DNA from: Photobacterium proteolyticum | GTDB lineage: Bacteria; Pseudomonadota; Gammaproteobacteria; Enterobacterales; Vibrionaceae | Reading direction: 5' to 3' | Assembly: GCF_001939735.1 (NCBI RefSeq) | Contig: NZ_MJIL01000046.1 | Location: forward strand, 1-64,000 | DNA length: 64,000 nucleotides | Shown here: positions 44,101 through 53,494 of the stretch, piece after piece | Layout: every line of letters begins with the position of its first letter | Position numbering within the stretch: the first letter of the stretch is position 1 | Position numbers and translations under genes: made by a program | The notes under the pieces: model-generated | What the model saw: only the letters and a program-made list of their open reading frames with translations | What the model was told of the DNA's origin: nothing | The model's database searches: none

Positions 44101-44937
44101 ATGACTGTGTATTTTATTGGCGCAGGTCCGGGTGAACCGGACTTGATCACGGTAAAGGGAGCGAAGTTGGTTGAATCCTGTCCTGTCGTCCTTTACACCG
44201 GCAGCTTGGTTCCCAAAGCTGTCATTGACAGGGCGCAGCCCGATGCCTTGGTCCTCAATTCTGCCGATATGGATCTTGACGAGATAACGAAAGTGTACGT
44301 CAATGCTTTCGAGCAGGGGCAGGATGTCGCGCGTGTGCAAACGGGGGATTTATCGATTTATTCTTCGCTTGCCGAACAAACCCGCCGTTTGAAAGCGTTG
44401 GGCATTGACTGGCAGGTGATACCCGGTGTGTCATCGTTTCAGGCTGCCGCTGCAGCACTTGGTCAGGAGCTGACAATTCCGGAGCAGTGTCAGACGATTA
44501 TTCTCAGCCGTGCCTCGGGTCGAACGCCTGTTCCTGAAAAGGAAAACCTCAAATCTCTGGCAGCGCATGAAGCAACTCTGTGTTTGTTCCTCAGTGCCAC
44601 ATTGATCCGCAAGGTGGTGCGTGAGCTTGAAGAGGTTTATCCCGTAACATGGCCGGTCGTTGTGGTTGAAAAAGCCTCTCACCCGGAGCAGCGTATTATT
44701 CGCGGTACATTGGCGGATATAGCAGAGAAAATGCATCAGGCAAAAATCCGTTCGACGGCAATGATTATTATCAGCAAAGTGTTTGCCATTGAAGATTTTG
44801 CTGACTCTAAGCTCTATGACCCGGCGTTTTCTCATGCCTGCCGCAAAGCAACAGTCGTCAATGATGTCGTTACTGTAGATAACGGAGCAACAGCTGATCA
44901 ACTTGTTATACCGGGGCATTGTGATGAGTGTAGGTAA
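44101..44937 (+). CDS. cbiF: cobalt-precorrin-4 C11-methyltransferase
   Basis: 278 residues. VYFIGAGPGEPDLITVKG, VVLYTGSLVPK, VARVQTGDLSIYSSLAEQ, VIPGVSSFQAAAAALGQELTIPE and ILSRASGRTPVPEKE are hallmark CbiF/CobM segments. It follows cbiH by 11 bases with a GGAGA ribosome site and overlaps the next gene by 14 bases. Confidence 0.95.
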   Translation: MTVYFIGAGPGEPDLITVKGAKLVESCPVVLYTGSLVPKAVIDRAQPDALVLNSADMDLDEITKVYVNAFEQGQDVARVQTGDLSIYSSLAEQTRRLKALGIDWQVIPGVSSFQAAAAALGQELTIPEQCQTIILSRASGRTPVPEKENLKSLAAHEATLCLFLSATLIRKVVRELEEVYPVTWPVVVVEKASHPEQRIIRGTLADIAEKMHQAKIRSTAMIIISKVFAIEDFADSKLYDPAFSHACRKATVVNDVVTVDNGATADQLVIPGHCDECR

Positions 44938-46312
44938 GGTCATCGGTAAGGTATTTTTGGTCGGCGCGGGGCCGGGCGATCCTGATTTATTAACACGCCG
45001 TGCTTTCGACTTAATGCATCGGTGTGATGTGGTGTGCTATGACAAGCTTGTAAGCCCGGCTATTTTAGCCTGCGTTCCCGATCATATTGAGTTGTTTGAG
45101 GTTGGCTATCGGGGATACCGCCATTGCCATATTGATTATGGCATGCACCCCGAGGTGATTAATTTTGCCAAGCAGGGCAAACACGTTCTGAGATTAAAAG
45201 CGGGCGATCCGTGTATTTTTGGTCGCATTACGGAAGAGTGCCGTAATTTGCAAGAGCATGGCATCGATTATGAGATTGTGCCGGGTATTACGGCGGCTCT
45301 GGGGGCCGCTGCCTATTCAGGGTTCCCTTTAACAAGTGCCGGTATTGCTTCCGATGTGACCTTTGCAAGTGGTCATCAAGGCTCAACGTCGCTGTCTTCA
45401 TGGGCGGCTCTCGGCCAGTCAAGCGGGACGCTTGTCCTCTATATGGGGGCGAAGAAGCTTGCACAGCATGCAGAACAATTAATGGATCAGGGGCGGTGTC
45501 CGACAACACCGGTTGCACATATCTCCTCGGCTACTTGCGCCAGCCACACTGTGACCAAGGGAAGTCTGGCAACCATAGGTGATCAGATACTGGCGCTCGA
45601 TAACCATGATCCGGCACTGGTTGTCATGGGAAATGTTGTCAATTTGGTAGACGAGCTGTCATGGCGCCAAGGGATGCCGCTCTCAGGCAGCCGCGTGTTG
45701 CTCTGTGGCCAATACTCAGGCCTCGATAAATTGAAATTATCAGGTGCAGAAATATACAACGCGCCAGAGCCACAGCTGGAAAGTTTCGTTGACCAATCGC
45801 TGCTGACGGAACTGTGCCAATATTCGGTACTGTCATTTGTCGACTCGGCTTCGGTAACGCTGTGGTGGCAGGGGCTACGTCGCCATAAATGGGATATTCG
45901 CCGTTTCTCTATGCTTATCTGCGCCGAAAGTACCGAAGCGGCAAAAGCTCTGATGCAACTGGGTATTGTTGCCGACTCTTCTTCTGATACAGGCATCTAT
46001 AATCGGGCGGTGCTATCGGTTCCTGTTGGGGCCAAGCGCAACTCGCGTGGCCATGGTATGGAGCGTTGTCTTGGTTCCCGGCACTATCCGCCAATGCGTG
46101 TTGAGCTGCCTCGGGTAGATTGGTTAATTGTGGAAGATACCGCCCAGGCAAAGTCCTTGCTACCTCAGTTGCCAGAATTGGCGCATGCAGTAATCATTGC
46201 ATTGAACGATGAGGCAGTAGAGTGGGCCAGCTCCTTGCCTAACGAGCAATTGCCTATCACTACTTTCGAAGCGATGCTTGAACTCAAAAACGAGGTGCTG
46301 GATGTGGTTTGA
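44924..46312 (+). CDS. cobA: uroporphyrinogen-III C-methyltransferase fused to a degenerate UroS-like domain
   Basis: 462 residues. The first 255 form SUMT, which makes precorrin-2 and so commits uroporphyrinogen-III to corrins: VFLVGAGPGDPDLLTRRA, VLRLKAGDPCIFGR, EIVPGITAALGAAAYSGFPLTSAG. The remaining part (about 260-462) resembles a HemD/UroS fold (SFVDSASVTLWWQGLRRHKWD, ICAESTEAAKALMQLG). The UroS-like part is very divergent, so activity is doubtful. The start MSVGK lies within the end of cbiF; an upstream in-frame TTG is less likely. The siroheme CysG dehydrogenase domain is absent. Confidence 0.88.
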   Translation: MSVGKVIGKVFLVGAGPGDPDLLTRRAFDLMHRCDVVCYDKLVSPAILACVPDHIELFEVGYRGYRHCHIDYGMHPEVINFAKQGKHVLRLKAGDPCIFGRITEECRNLQEHGIDYEIVPGITAALGAAAYSGFPLTSAGIASDVTFASGHQGSTSLSSWAALGQSSGTLVLYMGAKKLAQHAEQLMDQGRCPTTPVAHISSATCASHTVTKGSLATIGDQILALDNHDPALVVMGNVVNLVDELSWRQGMPLSGSRVLLCGQYSGLDKLKLSGAEIYNAPEPQLESFVDQSLLTELCQYSVLSFVDSASVTLWWQGLRRHKWDIRRFSMLICAESTEAAKALMQLGIVADSSSDTGIYNRAVLSVPVGAKRNSRGHGMERCLGSRHYPPMRVELPRVDWLIVEDTAQAKSLLPQLPELAHAVIIALNDEAVEWASSLPNEQLPITTFEAMLELKNEVLDVV

Positions 46313-47300
46313 TGTAGGGGCGCAGGCAACCGATGTTGAGTTGTTGGTTGTTGCCGTCGCCGTGGCAGCAGCACTATTGCTGGATAGCTTTCTTGGCGAG
46401 CCAAGCCGTTTTCATCCGTTGGTGGGTTTTGGTAACTGGTCTAACTGGGTTGAAAGGGTTTGCCGTCAGCAGTTCTTGCTGATAAGTCGGCAAAGTGATA
46501 CTGGCAATCAAGAAGCACGGCTCCGAAGCGTCGGAATAGCCGCCTTGTGTCTGGCTGTGTTACCTATTTTGATAGTGGTTTGCGCTTTAATGTTATGGCT
46601 TGCACAAGTGTCATTCTGGCTCTGGCTGCTTATTAACGTGGTCGTGTTGTATTTCACCCTTGGCGGTAACAGTTTGACTTTTCATGCCGGCGAGATCTAT
46701 CGCCCGCTCAAAGCTGGGGATATCACGTTGGCCCGTGAAAAGATCAGCTTTATTGTTAGTCGCGAAACAGCATCTATGAACAAAAAGCAGATAACTTCAG
46801 CGACAGTGGAGTCCGTGCTGGAAAATGGCAACGATGCTGTCTTCGGGGCCCTATTCTGGTTTGTTGTTGCAGGTGCTCCGGGCGCGCTGCTGTTTCGACT
46901 CGCTAATACACTGGATGCGATGTGGGGCTATAAGAATGAGCGTTATCGATATTTCGGGTTTGCAGCCGCCAAGCTTGATGACTTTCTTGGCTGGATACCG
47001 GCACGCCTGACTGCCCTGACTTATGGCATACAGGGAAATTTTCAACTGGCGATGAAATGCTGGCAGGAACAAGCACCTTTGTGTGCCAGCCCCAATGGCG
47101 GGGTAGTGATGTGCGCAGGTGCAGGTACGCTGAATACAACCATTGGTGGTCCCGCGATCTATCACGGGAAACGTCATGAGAAAATCTATATGGGCAGTGG
47201 TGAATTTGCCGATTACCCGGTGATCATCCAGGCCAATCGCCTGGTCATCTGCGGGGCATGGGTTTGGGTGTTAGTGTTACTTCTTTTGGGACTAGGTTAA
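46302..47300 (+). CDS. cbiB: adenosylcobinamide-phosphate synthase
   Basis: 332 residues, five or so membrane helices. CbiB joins aminopropanol phosphate to cobyric acid. LDSFLGEPSRFHPLVGFGN, YFTLGGNSLTFHAGEIYRPL, ASMNKKQITSATVESVLENGNDAVFGALFW and AMWGYKNERYRYFGFAAAKLDD are diagnostic. The ATG has GAGGT upstream and overlaps the end of cobA by 11 bases. Confidence 0.94.
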   Translation: MWFDVGAQATDVELLVVAVAVAAALLLDSFLGEPSRFHPLVGFGNWSNWVERVCRQQFLLISRQSDTGNQEARLRSVGIAALCLAVLPILIVVCALMLWLAQVSFWLWLLINVVVLYFTLGGNSLTFHAGEIYRPLKAGDITLAREKISFIVSRETASMNKKQITSATVESVLENGNDAVFGALFWFVVAGAPGALLFRLANTLDAMWGYKNERYRYFGFAAAKLDDFLGWIPARLTALTYGIQGNFQLAMKCWQEQAPLCASPNGGVVMCAGAGTLNTTIGGPAIYHGKRHEKIYMGSGEFADYPVIIQANRLVICGAWVWVLVLLLLGLG

Positions 47301-47314
47301 GCAGGCAATACAAG

Positions 47315-48337
47315 ATGTTAGAACATGGCGGTAATTTATTGGAATATTCCCGGCGATATCAGATACCTGTTGCCGAATGGCTGGATCTTTCAACTGGAGT
47401 CAGCCCTTTTGCTTATCCTTGCCCGTCGATACCTTCAGCGGTATGGAACAGGCTTCCCGAACTGAATGACGGACTCGAGGAGGCGGCAGCCGGTTATTAC
47501 GGCTGTGAGCCATTGCTGGCGGTTGCCGGTTCTCAGGCTGCCATTATGGCGTTGCCTGAAGTGATAGCGACACAGCGCGGAGAGCTCGGTGTCGTGTTAT
47601 TGCCACGGGTGGGCTACAAAGAGCATCAGTATGCCTGGCAACATTTCATTGGGCCTAATGGCGCGAAGTGGCAGATAGAGTTCTACGATACCGCTCCGAG
47701 TGAAGCACAGTTGGCACGCGCAGATGTTATTGTTGCCATCAATCCTAATAACCCAACAGGTGTCATGCTACCGATAGAGACGCTACAGCAGTGGCAAAGT
47801 CAGCTTCAGCAAAGACAGGGGCTGTTAATCGTCGATGAGGCGTTTATTGACTGTACTCCCCGGCACTCCCTGCTGAGTCGGCAACTGGGTGACAATGTTG
47901 TTGTGCTACGATCGGTAGGGAAATTCTTTGGTCTGGCTGGTGCCCGGGTCGGTTTTCTTTTCGGAAATCATCTGCTTCTTGACGCTATTGCACTCAAGTT
48001 GGGGCCGTGGACAATTCCCGGCCCGAGTCGTTGGGTTACACGCGAGGCCTTGCTTGACCAGCAGTGGCAGCGACGGATGCGGCAACAGTTGGCGGGGTAC
48101 TCGTCGCGATTACGTACATTGCTTACTTGCTATTTTTCAACTCCAGTGAGTGGATCAGAGTTATTTCAGACAGTTGGTCTGCATGATGCACCTATAGTTC
48201 ATCAGCAGCTTTGTCGACATGCCGTATTAACCCGTTTGTGCGATGAGAAGAATGCACTTAGATTTGGCCTGCCGCGAGATGAATCAGAATGGCAGCGACT
48301 TGATGTGGTATTAAAAGCCATAACGCAATCTGTGTGA
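47315..48337 (+). CDS. cobD: threonine-phosphate decarboxylase / aminotransferase-like PLP enzyme
   Basis: 340 residues, fold type I PLP enzyme of the CobD/CobC branch, which makes aminopropanol phosphate from L-threonine phosphate for CbiB. LEHGGNLLEYSRRYQIP and WLDLSTGVSPFAYP are the typical opening; VAINPNNPTGVMLP, IVDEAFIDCTP (cofactor Asp) and RSVGKFFGLAGARVGF with the Schiff-base Lys are clear. The ATG at 47315 follows cbiB by 14 bases. No PduX-type threonine kinase gene is in the window. Confidence 0.92.
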   Translation: MLEHGGNLLEYSRRYQIPVAEWLDLSTGVSPFAYPCPSIPSAVWNRLPELNDGLEEAAAGYYGCEPLLAVAGSQAAIMALPEVIATQRGELGVVLLPRVGYKEHQYAWQHFIGPNGAKWQIEFYDTAPSEAQLARADVIVAINPNNPTGVMLPIETLQQWQSQLQQRQGLLIVDEAFIDCTPRHSLLSRQLGDNVVVLRSVGKFFGLAGARVGFLFGNHLLLDAIALKLGPWTIPGPSRWVTREALLDQQWQRRMRQQLAGYSSRLRTLLTCYFSTPVSGSELFQTVGLHDAPIVHQQLCRHAVLTRLCDEKNALRFGLPRDESEWQRLDVVLKAITQSV

Positions 48338-48405
48338 TGTTTCTTAAGGAACCAATTAAATGATGATTGTGATGGAATACGGCAAACAAAGGCAGGGCAA
48401 TAATC

Positions 48406-49434
48406 GTGCAGTGGCTTAACTTTATCATTTTTAATGCTGTCGCACCCTTGCCCGACCTCCATCGAGTGAGTGATGCCGGTGCTGGCGAAAACTTGATGCA
48501 GTTGACACCCACAAGGGATGCCGAATTAATCGCTTGCGGACGTGCCAACACACCATTAAACGGGGTGTTTTCACCATCACCGGTAGCGGGCTCTGAGTCC
48601 GTTAGCCCGGCAATCTTGGTGCATGGGCTGCTGAAAGCCTTGCAGCATCAGGGGCTAAAAGTACGCCTTCATTGCTATCAGCTCGGTCTAGAACAACAGC
48701 CGGATTTTAGTGGCAGTATGCTTGATGACATTGTTTGCCATTACTGTCTGCCCGGTGAAGAAGCTCGTCTGGTCAGGCAGCAGTTGTTGCCAGAATTAGT
48801 ACGTCAGTATCACGCCGGTGAAGAGCATGTTATTGCCGAGTGTGGCGTCGGAGGGACAACATTTGCGACCTTGTGGCTAAAACATTGGTTAGCAAATGAA
48901 ATTACTTTAGCAGGTAGTACAAAGGATCCGGAAAAGCTGGTGATGAAGGCTAAAACCATTAAGCAGTTGATGGATCAATTCTCTTTTTTCCCCCGTGATG
49001 TCAATACATTCATACAGCACCAGCAAGCTTCCGATCCCGTTCAGCGTGCCCTGTGCGCATTGCTGATGACACAAAGTCATGACAAAACCGTACTTGCCTT
49101 ACGCCTTGCGGGCGGAATGATGTTTATCGCTCCGTTGTTGGCAATGGGAGTCGATGTCATCCAACACCAATTACATATCGCGACAACAAGGTGGGTATTA
49201 GAAGGAACAAATGCCCGTAAGGTATTGTCGAACTTACCTTCTTCAATCGAAGTTGTGCCATCAGTGACTGACTTTAATCAGTCATCCTATCGCGCGCTGC
49301 ATTTGTATGAGCAGGGTTATGTAGTTGAAGGCTGCGGCCTAGGGGGAAGCCTGGTCTTTGCAGAGCAACTGGGTTTATCTCAGCAGCAGATCATTGAGTG
49401 CTTGGATGCAGCAGTAAAGCCTTGGCTGGAATAG
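48406..49434 (+). CDS. TIGR00303-like nicotinate-nucleotide dimethylbenzimidazole phosphoribosyltransferase
   Basis: 342 residues. It resembles the TIGR00303 family, distantly related to CobT, which is mostly seen in archaea and cyanobacteria. Segments are NPLNGVFSP-like, VIAECGVGGTTFATLWLKHW (with the Glu expected in the catalytic region) and TLAGSTKDPEKLVMKAK. It would activate the lower ligand base for cobalamin. A usual CobT is not in the window. GTG start with AGGG 8 bases upstream. There are 68 bases between cobD and this start, and codon use is slightly AT-richer. Confidence 0.75.
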   Translation: MQWLNFIIFNAVAPLPDLHRVSDAGAGENLMQLTPTRDAELIACGRANTPLNGVFSPSPVAGSESVSPAILVHGLLKALQHQGLKVRLHCYQLGLEQQPDFSGSMLDDIVCHYCLPGEEARLVRQQLLPELVRQYHAGEEHVIAECGVGGTTFATLWLKHWLANEITLAGSTKDPEKLVMKAKTIKQLMDQFSFFPRDVNTFIQHQQASDPVQRALCALLMTQSHDKTVLALRLAGGMMFIAPLLAMGVDVIQHQLHIATTRWVLEGTNARKVLSNLPSSIEVVPSVTDFNQSSYRALHLYEQGYVVEGCGLGGSLVFAEQLGLSQQQIIECLDAAVKPWLE

Positions 49435-49492
49435 GCTGAATATTGGATAGATTACATGCGTAGTATGAGCATGAGAGTTAGGTAACATAATA

Positions 49493-50857
49493 ATGAAAAA
49501 TACGTCAGTTCAATGCCCGGCATTGGTAGTTAGCGCGCCATCTTCTGGCAGCGGGAAAACGACGGTTGTGGCAGCCCTGGCTCGCCATTTTCACTTACAG
49601 GGAAAGAGAGTAAGGGTGTTTAAAACCGGACCAGATTTTATTGATCCGCGTTTTTTGGAGTTTGCTTCTCACCATCCTGTCTATCAGCTAGATTTCTGGA
49701 TGTGCGGTGAGAAACATTGCAAAGCCCTCATCGCAGAGGCAGCGAAAGATGCTGATTTGATCCTTATCGAAGGTGTGATGGGGATGTTTGATGGCCACTG
49801 CTCGAGTGCCGATATTGCGACAAGGCTCGGCATCCCGGTATTGGCGGTTATTGATGCTGGCGCGATGGCCCAGACATTTGGTGCCTTGGCCTATGGCTTG
49901 GCAAATTACAGGGATGATATCGAAATGTTTGGCGTGGTCGCCAACCGTGTAGGCTCGATTCACCATGCGCAAATGTTGCAAGAAAGCTTACCGGAGAGCT
50001 TGGCATTTTGTGGCTGGTTACCCAAAGACGGCGATATTACACTTCCAGAGCGTCATTTGGGATTAGTTCAGGCTGATGAGCTTGATGATTTGGATATCCG
50101 GCTAGACAGAGCAGCCGGTTTGATTGGAGAGCATGGAGCTGTCTCGCTACCGCCTTCAACTGTTTTTGATGAGGTATTTGACGATACAGTTTCTCCCATG
50201 CTGGCAGGCAAAACGATCGCCATTGCCAGAGATAGGGCATTTAGCTTTATTTACCGAGCCAATGTGGATTTGCTGAAAATGCTGGGGGCGAAACTGCACT
50301 TCTTCTCGCCGGTGCTAGGGGATAGCTTGCCAAAGTGTGATGCACTGTATTTGCCGGGGGGATACCCTGAGCTATCTGCTGGTGCGTTGGCTGAAAATCA
50401 AAGGCTGATTGAACAGATAAAACAACATGTTGAACAAGGTAAACCTTGCTTGGCAGAGTGTGGCGGGATGCTTTACCTGAACCGAGCGTTGAAGACATTG
50501 GATGGTATGACGACTACCTTGAGTGGCGTACTTGAAGCAGAGTCTGCAATGCAGCCGAAACTGGCAGCACTGGGTATGGTCGAAGCAGATTTTAATCCTT
50601 ATCGAGACGGCGGTGCTGCCGCTGATCACTATGTTCTCGATGATGATAATAAGTATGTATTACGAGGTCATACCTTCCATTACTCAACAACCCAGTCAAC
50701 AGAACAAGTGCTTACCCAGCCTTTTACTCAGCGTGGGCACAAAACGGATCCGGTATGGTTCAAGAATAATTTGATTGCCTCTTATATCCATTGGTATTTC
50801 CCGTCGAACCCTGCCTTGGTTGCCGACATTTTCTTAGGTAACGTGATTAAGCGATGA
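49493..50857 (+). CDS. cbiA: cobyrinate a,c-diamide synthase
   Basis: 454 residues. The N-terminal DRTG-like ATPase domain has Walker A LVVSAPSSGSGKTTVV, KTGPDFIDPRFL and IEGVMGMFDG. The C-terminal glutaminase domain has the nucleophile Cys in CLAECGGMLYL and late His in HYST. It amidates the a and c side chains. The length is normal. It overlaps the phosphatase gene by ATGA and follows the TIGR00303-like gene by 58 bases. Confidence 0.95.
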   Translation: MKNTSVQCPALVVSAPSSGSGKTTVVAALARHFHLQGKRVRVFKTGPDFIDPRFLEFASHHPVYQLDFWMCGEKHCKALIAEAAKDADLILIEGVMGMFDGHCSSADIATRLGIPVLAVIDAGAMAQTFGALAYGLANYRDDIEMFGVVANRVGSIHHAQMLQESLPESLAFCGWLPKDGDITLPERHLGLVQADELDDLDIRLDRAAGLIGEHGAVSLPPSTVFDEVFDDTVSPMLAGKTIAIARDRAFSFIYRANVDLLKMLGAKLHFFSPVLGDSLPKCDALYLPGGYPELSAGALAENQRLIEQIKQHVEQGKPCLAECGGMLYLNRALKTLDGMTTTLSGVLEAESAMQPKLAALGMVEADFNPYRDGGAAADHYVLDDDNKYVLRGHTFHYSTTQSTEQVLTQPFTQRGHKTDPVWFKNNLIASYIHWYFPSNPALVADIFLGNVIKR

Positions 50858-51429
50858 AGCTGATTTTACTCCGTCATGGTCAGACTCAATGGAATCTTAC
50901 AAACAAGCTTCAGGGTTGGCGAGATAGCTCGCTCACTCCGGAGGCTAAACGTCAGTTGTCGGCCTTGTCACCAGCATTAATCAAAAGCGATGTGATATAC
51001 AGTAGTGATTTGGGAAGAGCACAGTCAACGGCACGTATTATTGCCAATATCTCCCGGGCTCATATCATCACTGACACTCGCTTGCGTGAGCGCTGTTTCG
51101 GGGCACTGGAAGGAAAGCAGGTGCTTGATAGCGTAAGTGGCGGAACATTTTGGCACGGTTATCATCACCGGTATCAAGCTAAGATGACAAGTGTGCCGGG
51201 TGTTGAAAAAGAGCAACAGTTTGAGCAGCGAATAAACAGTTGGCTTAGCGATATTACCGCTCGGCATAAAGGCAACACCGTACTTGTGGTCAGTCACGGT
51301 GAATGGTTGCGGGCGCTACAAAACATCATTCTAGGCAAACCATCCTGGCGGCAAGGTAAGGGGATCTTGAGTAACGGTGAGCCTGTGGTGGTCCGGCTTG
51401 CTGAATCTGTCGAAAGAAGCATCATTTAG
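50854..51429 (+). CDS. cobC: alpha-ribazole phosphatase (histidine phosphatase family)
   Basis: 191 residues. LILLRHGQTQWNL is the phosphohistidine motif, RERCFGALEGK and SHGEWLRALQNI (second catalytic His) complete the family signature. In this position it dephosphorylates alpha-ribazole-5'-phosphate or adenosylcobalamin-5'-phosphate. It is the last gene of the cobalamin operon; no clear terminator follows in the next 245 bases. Confidence 0.88.
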   Translation: MKLILLRHGQTQWNLTNKLQGWRDSSLTPEAKRQLSALSPALIKSDVIYSSDLGRAQSTARIIANISRAHIITDTRLRERCFGALEGKQVLDSVSGGTFWHGYHHRYQAKMTSVPGVEKEQQFEQRINSWLSDITARHKGNTVLVVSHGEWLRALQNIILGKPSWRQGKGILSNGEPVVVRLAESVERSII

Positions 51430-51674
51430 TCTTGCGATTAATGTTTCGAATTATTAACTAATCTTTCAGAATTTTCACATGCAGTTAATTGATTGCACAT
51501 TTAACCTATTGATATTTAAATAAATAAAGCAGTGTCAAAAAAATATAGCCGAACAGTCGTAATATTGACGGCCTGGAACGCCATAACATGTTGATAAAAA
51601 TCAATATTTTTGCTCTTTTCCATGCTAAATTCGAACGCTTTTTGAAATACAAACAATGCTTTATAGGCTAGTGC

Positions 51675-53306
51675 ATGCTGTTTAATATCAATAACATATC
51701 CGTACGAAAGCAGGTTTTGTTACCTGTAGTCATGATCTGTCTGATCATGCTGATTGCTTTTGTTGTCGTAACCAAAGAATCGCGTCAGCAGCGGGCGTTA
51801 TCTAACGAGGTAACCTTTAGCGCTCTTTCCGAAAAGAGTATTGCTCAAGATGTTCTGAAAAATACCTATCAGGTGCGGGTCAGTGCTATTTATAGTCTTT
51901 ATGATCAAACGGTATTAGCTAATCTAGACAGTGCTGTGAGAACGGGCTTTAGCAATAATAATCGCTTGCTTGATCAGCTAAGTCAGAATGAGTACCTAAG
52001 CAGCTATATCAGTACTATTCGTAATAAGATGCAGGCTTATCAGGATTTTATTGATCGTGATCTAAAACCATTTGTCGCGCGGAAGAACGCAGGGAAAGTA
52101 ACGATTAGCGACGAAGAGAAGTTAGCATCTCGTTTCCGGAATGTGGGAAGCGAGCTGATTGAGGCTATTGACCAGCTGGCTACTGCGATTGAAGAAGATG
52201 TCAAAGTCGAACTGAAGTCTGTTGAGTCAGACTACCGTCAGATGATGCAGGGTGTAATGGTTGTTATGGCCGTTATCGTTGGTGTTGGCTTGATGATCGC
52301 CTGGTATTTGTCGGGACTGATTATTAATCCGATTATGTCGGTGTGTGGTGCGCTAAAACGAGTTGCGCAAGGGGATTTGTCAGTTCGTACTGAAGAGCTA
52401 GGTGATAACGAGATCACCCAGTTGAGTCATGATCTTAACTTAACGCTTGGTAAATTAAATGAAACCATTGACTCTCTGAACCGAATTAGCCATGAGGTTG
52501 CGTCAGCTTCTACAGAGCTGGCCGAAGTTATGGTCTCTGCGCAAAATAATGCCCAGAGCGAACTGAGTGAAATTGAACAGGTTGCTTCGGCTGTAAATGA
52601 GCTTTCCAGCACTGCTGAGAATGTCAGCGGAAATGCTTCCGAGGCTGATACATGTTCCAAGCAGAGTCATAAGATGGTTAACGAGGGACTGAGTGTGTTT
52701 GCCCAGAGCGAACAGGCAAGTCGCGAAACCATGGTAAAGATGACTGAAGCAGCGCAGGTTGTGACGCATTTGCGTGAACAGTCTGAAGAAGTGAGCAAAG
52801 TAATAGAAGTTATTCAGTCTATTTCTGAGCAGACCAACTTGCTGGCGCTGAATGCAGCTATTGAGGCTGCACGAGCTGGTGAGTCCGGTCGCGGGTTTGC
52901 GGTTGTTGCTGATGAGGTAAGGATGCTTGCCGCACGGACTCAGGATTCGACACGCGAGATCCAGGCGATTATTGAAGATCTTCAGCACCAGTCGAGTGGT
53001 GCCAATGAAGGTATGCAAGAGTCGCTGAAGATGTTGCAGCAAGCCGAAGAGCTTAATGGTGTGGCAAATGAAGTACTGGGCGGCATCACTGATGCAATAG
53101 ATATGATTGGTGACATGAATACCGAAGTTGCGACAGCTGCAGAACAACAATCTCAGGTCACACAAAATATCAACCAGAACGTTGTGAATATGTCTGAGCT
53201 GGTGAACCTGAACGTGGTTGGAATTACGCAAAGCGCAAGTGCAAGTGAGGAGTTGTCACGTTTGGCAGAGCAGCAGCGCAAGCAGCTTGAGTTTTTTCGC
53301 TGCTAG
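51675..53306 (+). CDS. methyl-accepting chemotaxis protein
   Basis: 543 residues. TM1 (about 14-32), a helical periplasmic domain (about 33-190) possibly of the helical-bimodular or nitrate-sensor-like kind, TM2 (about 194-212), HAMP and signalling domain with [17 protein letters not shown] and [17 protein letters not shown]. No CheR docking pentapeptide ends it (EFFRC). The start follows ATGC-poor DNA with TATAGGC upstream. Terminator at 53390. Ligand unknown. Confidence 0.93.
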   Translation: MLFNINNISVRKQVLLPVVMICLIMLIAFVVVTKESRQQRALSNEVTFSALSEKSIAQDVLKNTYQVRVSAIYSLYDQTVLANLDSAVRTGFSNNNRLLDQLSQNEYLSSYISTIRNKMQAYQDFIDRDLKPFVARKNAGKVTISDEEKLASRFRNVGSELIEAIDQLATAIEEDVKVELKSVESDYRQMMQGVMVVMAVIVGVGLMIAWYLSGLIINPIMSVCGALKRVAQGDLSVRTEELGDNEITQLSHDLNLTLGKLNETIDSLNRISHEVASASTELAEVMVSAQNNAQSELSEIEQVASAVNELSSTAENVSGNASEADTCSKQSHKMVNEGLSVFAQSEQASRETMVKMTEAAQVVTHLREQSEEVSKVIEVIQSISEQTNLLALNAAIEAARAGESGRGFAVVADEVRMLAARTQDSTREIQAIIEDLQHQSSGANEGMQESLKMLQQAEELNGVANEVLGGITDAIDMIGDMNTEVATAAEQQSQVTQNINQNVVNMSELVNLNVVGITQSASASEELSRLAEQQRKQLEFFRC

Positions 53307-53389
53307 CAGGTAAAGGTTTGTTGCCTGAGTAATTAGCGTTACAGAATGAGAAAGTAACCAGATTAATAGGTAACCCTTATTTTTAAGAA

Positions 53390-53424
53390 TAACAGTCACC
53401 ATCTATAGGTGACTGTTTTTTTTA
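53390..53424 (+). terminator. Rho-independent terminator
   Basis: AACAGTCACC and AGGTGACTGTT pair around ATCTAT, followed by eight T residues. It ends the chemoreceptor gene. Confidence 0.93.
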
Positions 53425-53459
53425 TTTGAGGTATTTCAATTTCTAATCGCCTTTAATTA

Positions 53460-53486
53460 GCATCTTGAGGTAGCTTGGGTATATCA
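53460..53486 (-). repeat. 27-bp dispersed repeat, copy 2 (inverted)
   Basis: Exact reverse complement of 12105-12131. It lies 9 bases after the 3' end of the minus-strand gene at 53495. Confidence 0.8.
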
Positions 53487-53494
53487 GTAGAAAT

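Noticed and set aside
45288..46404. Several long open frames on the minus strand inside the cobalamin genes
   Set aside because: They are shadows of strongly conserved plus-strand genes in GC-richer DNA.
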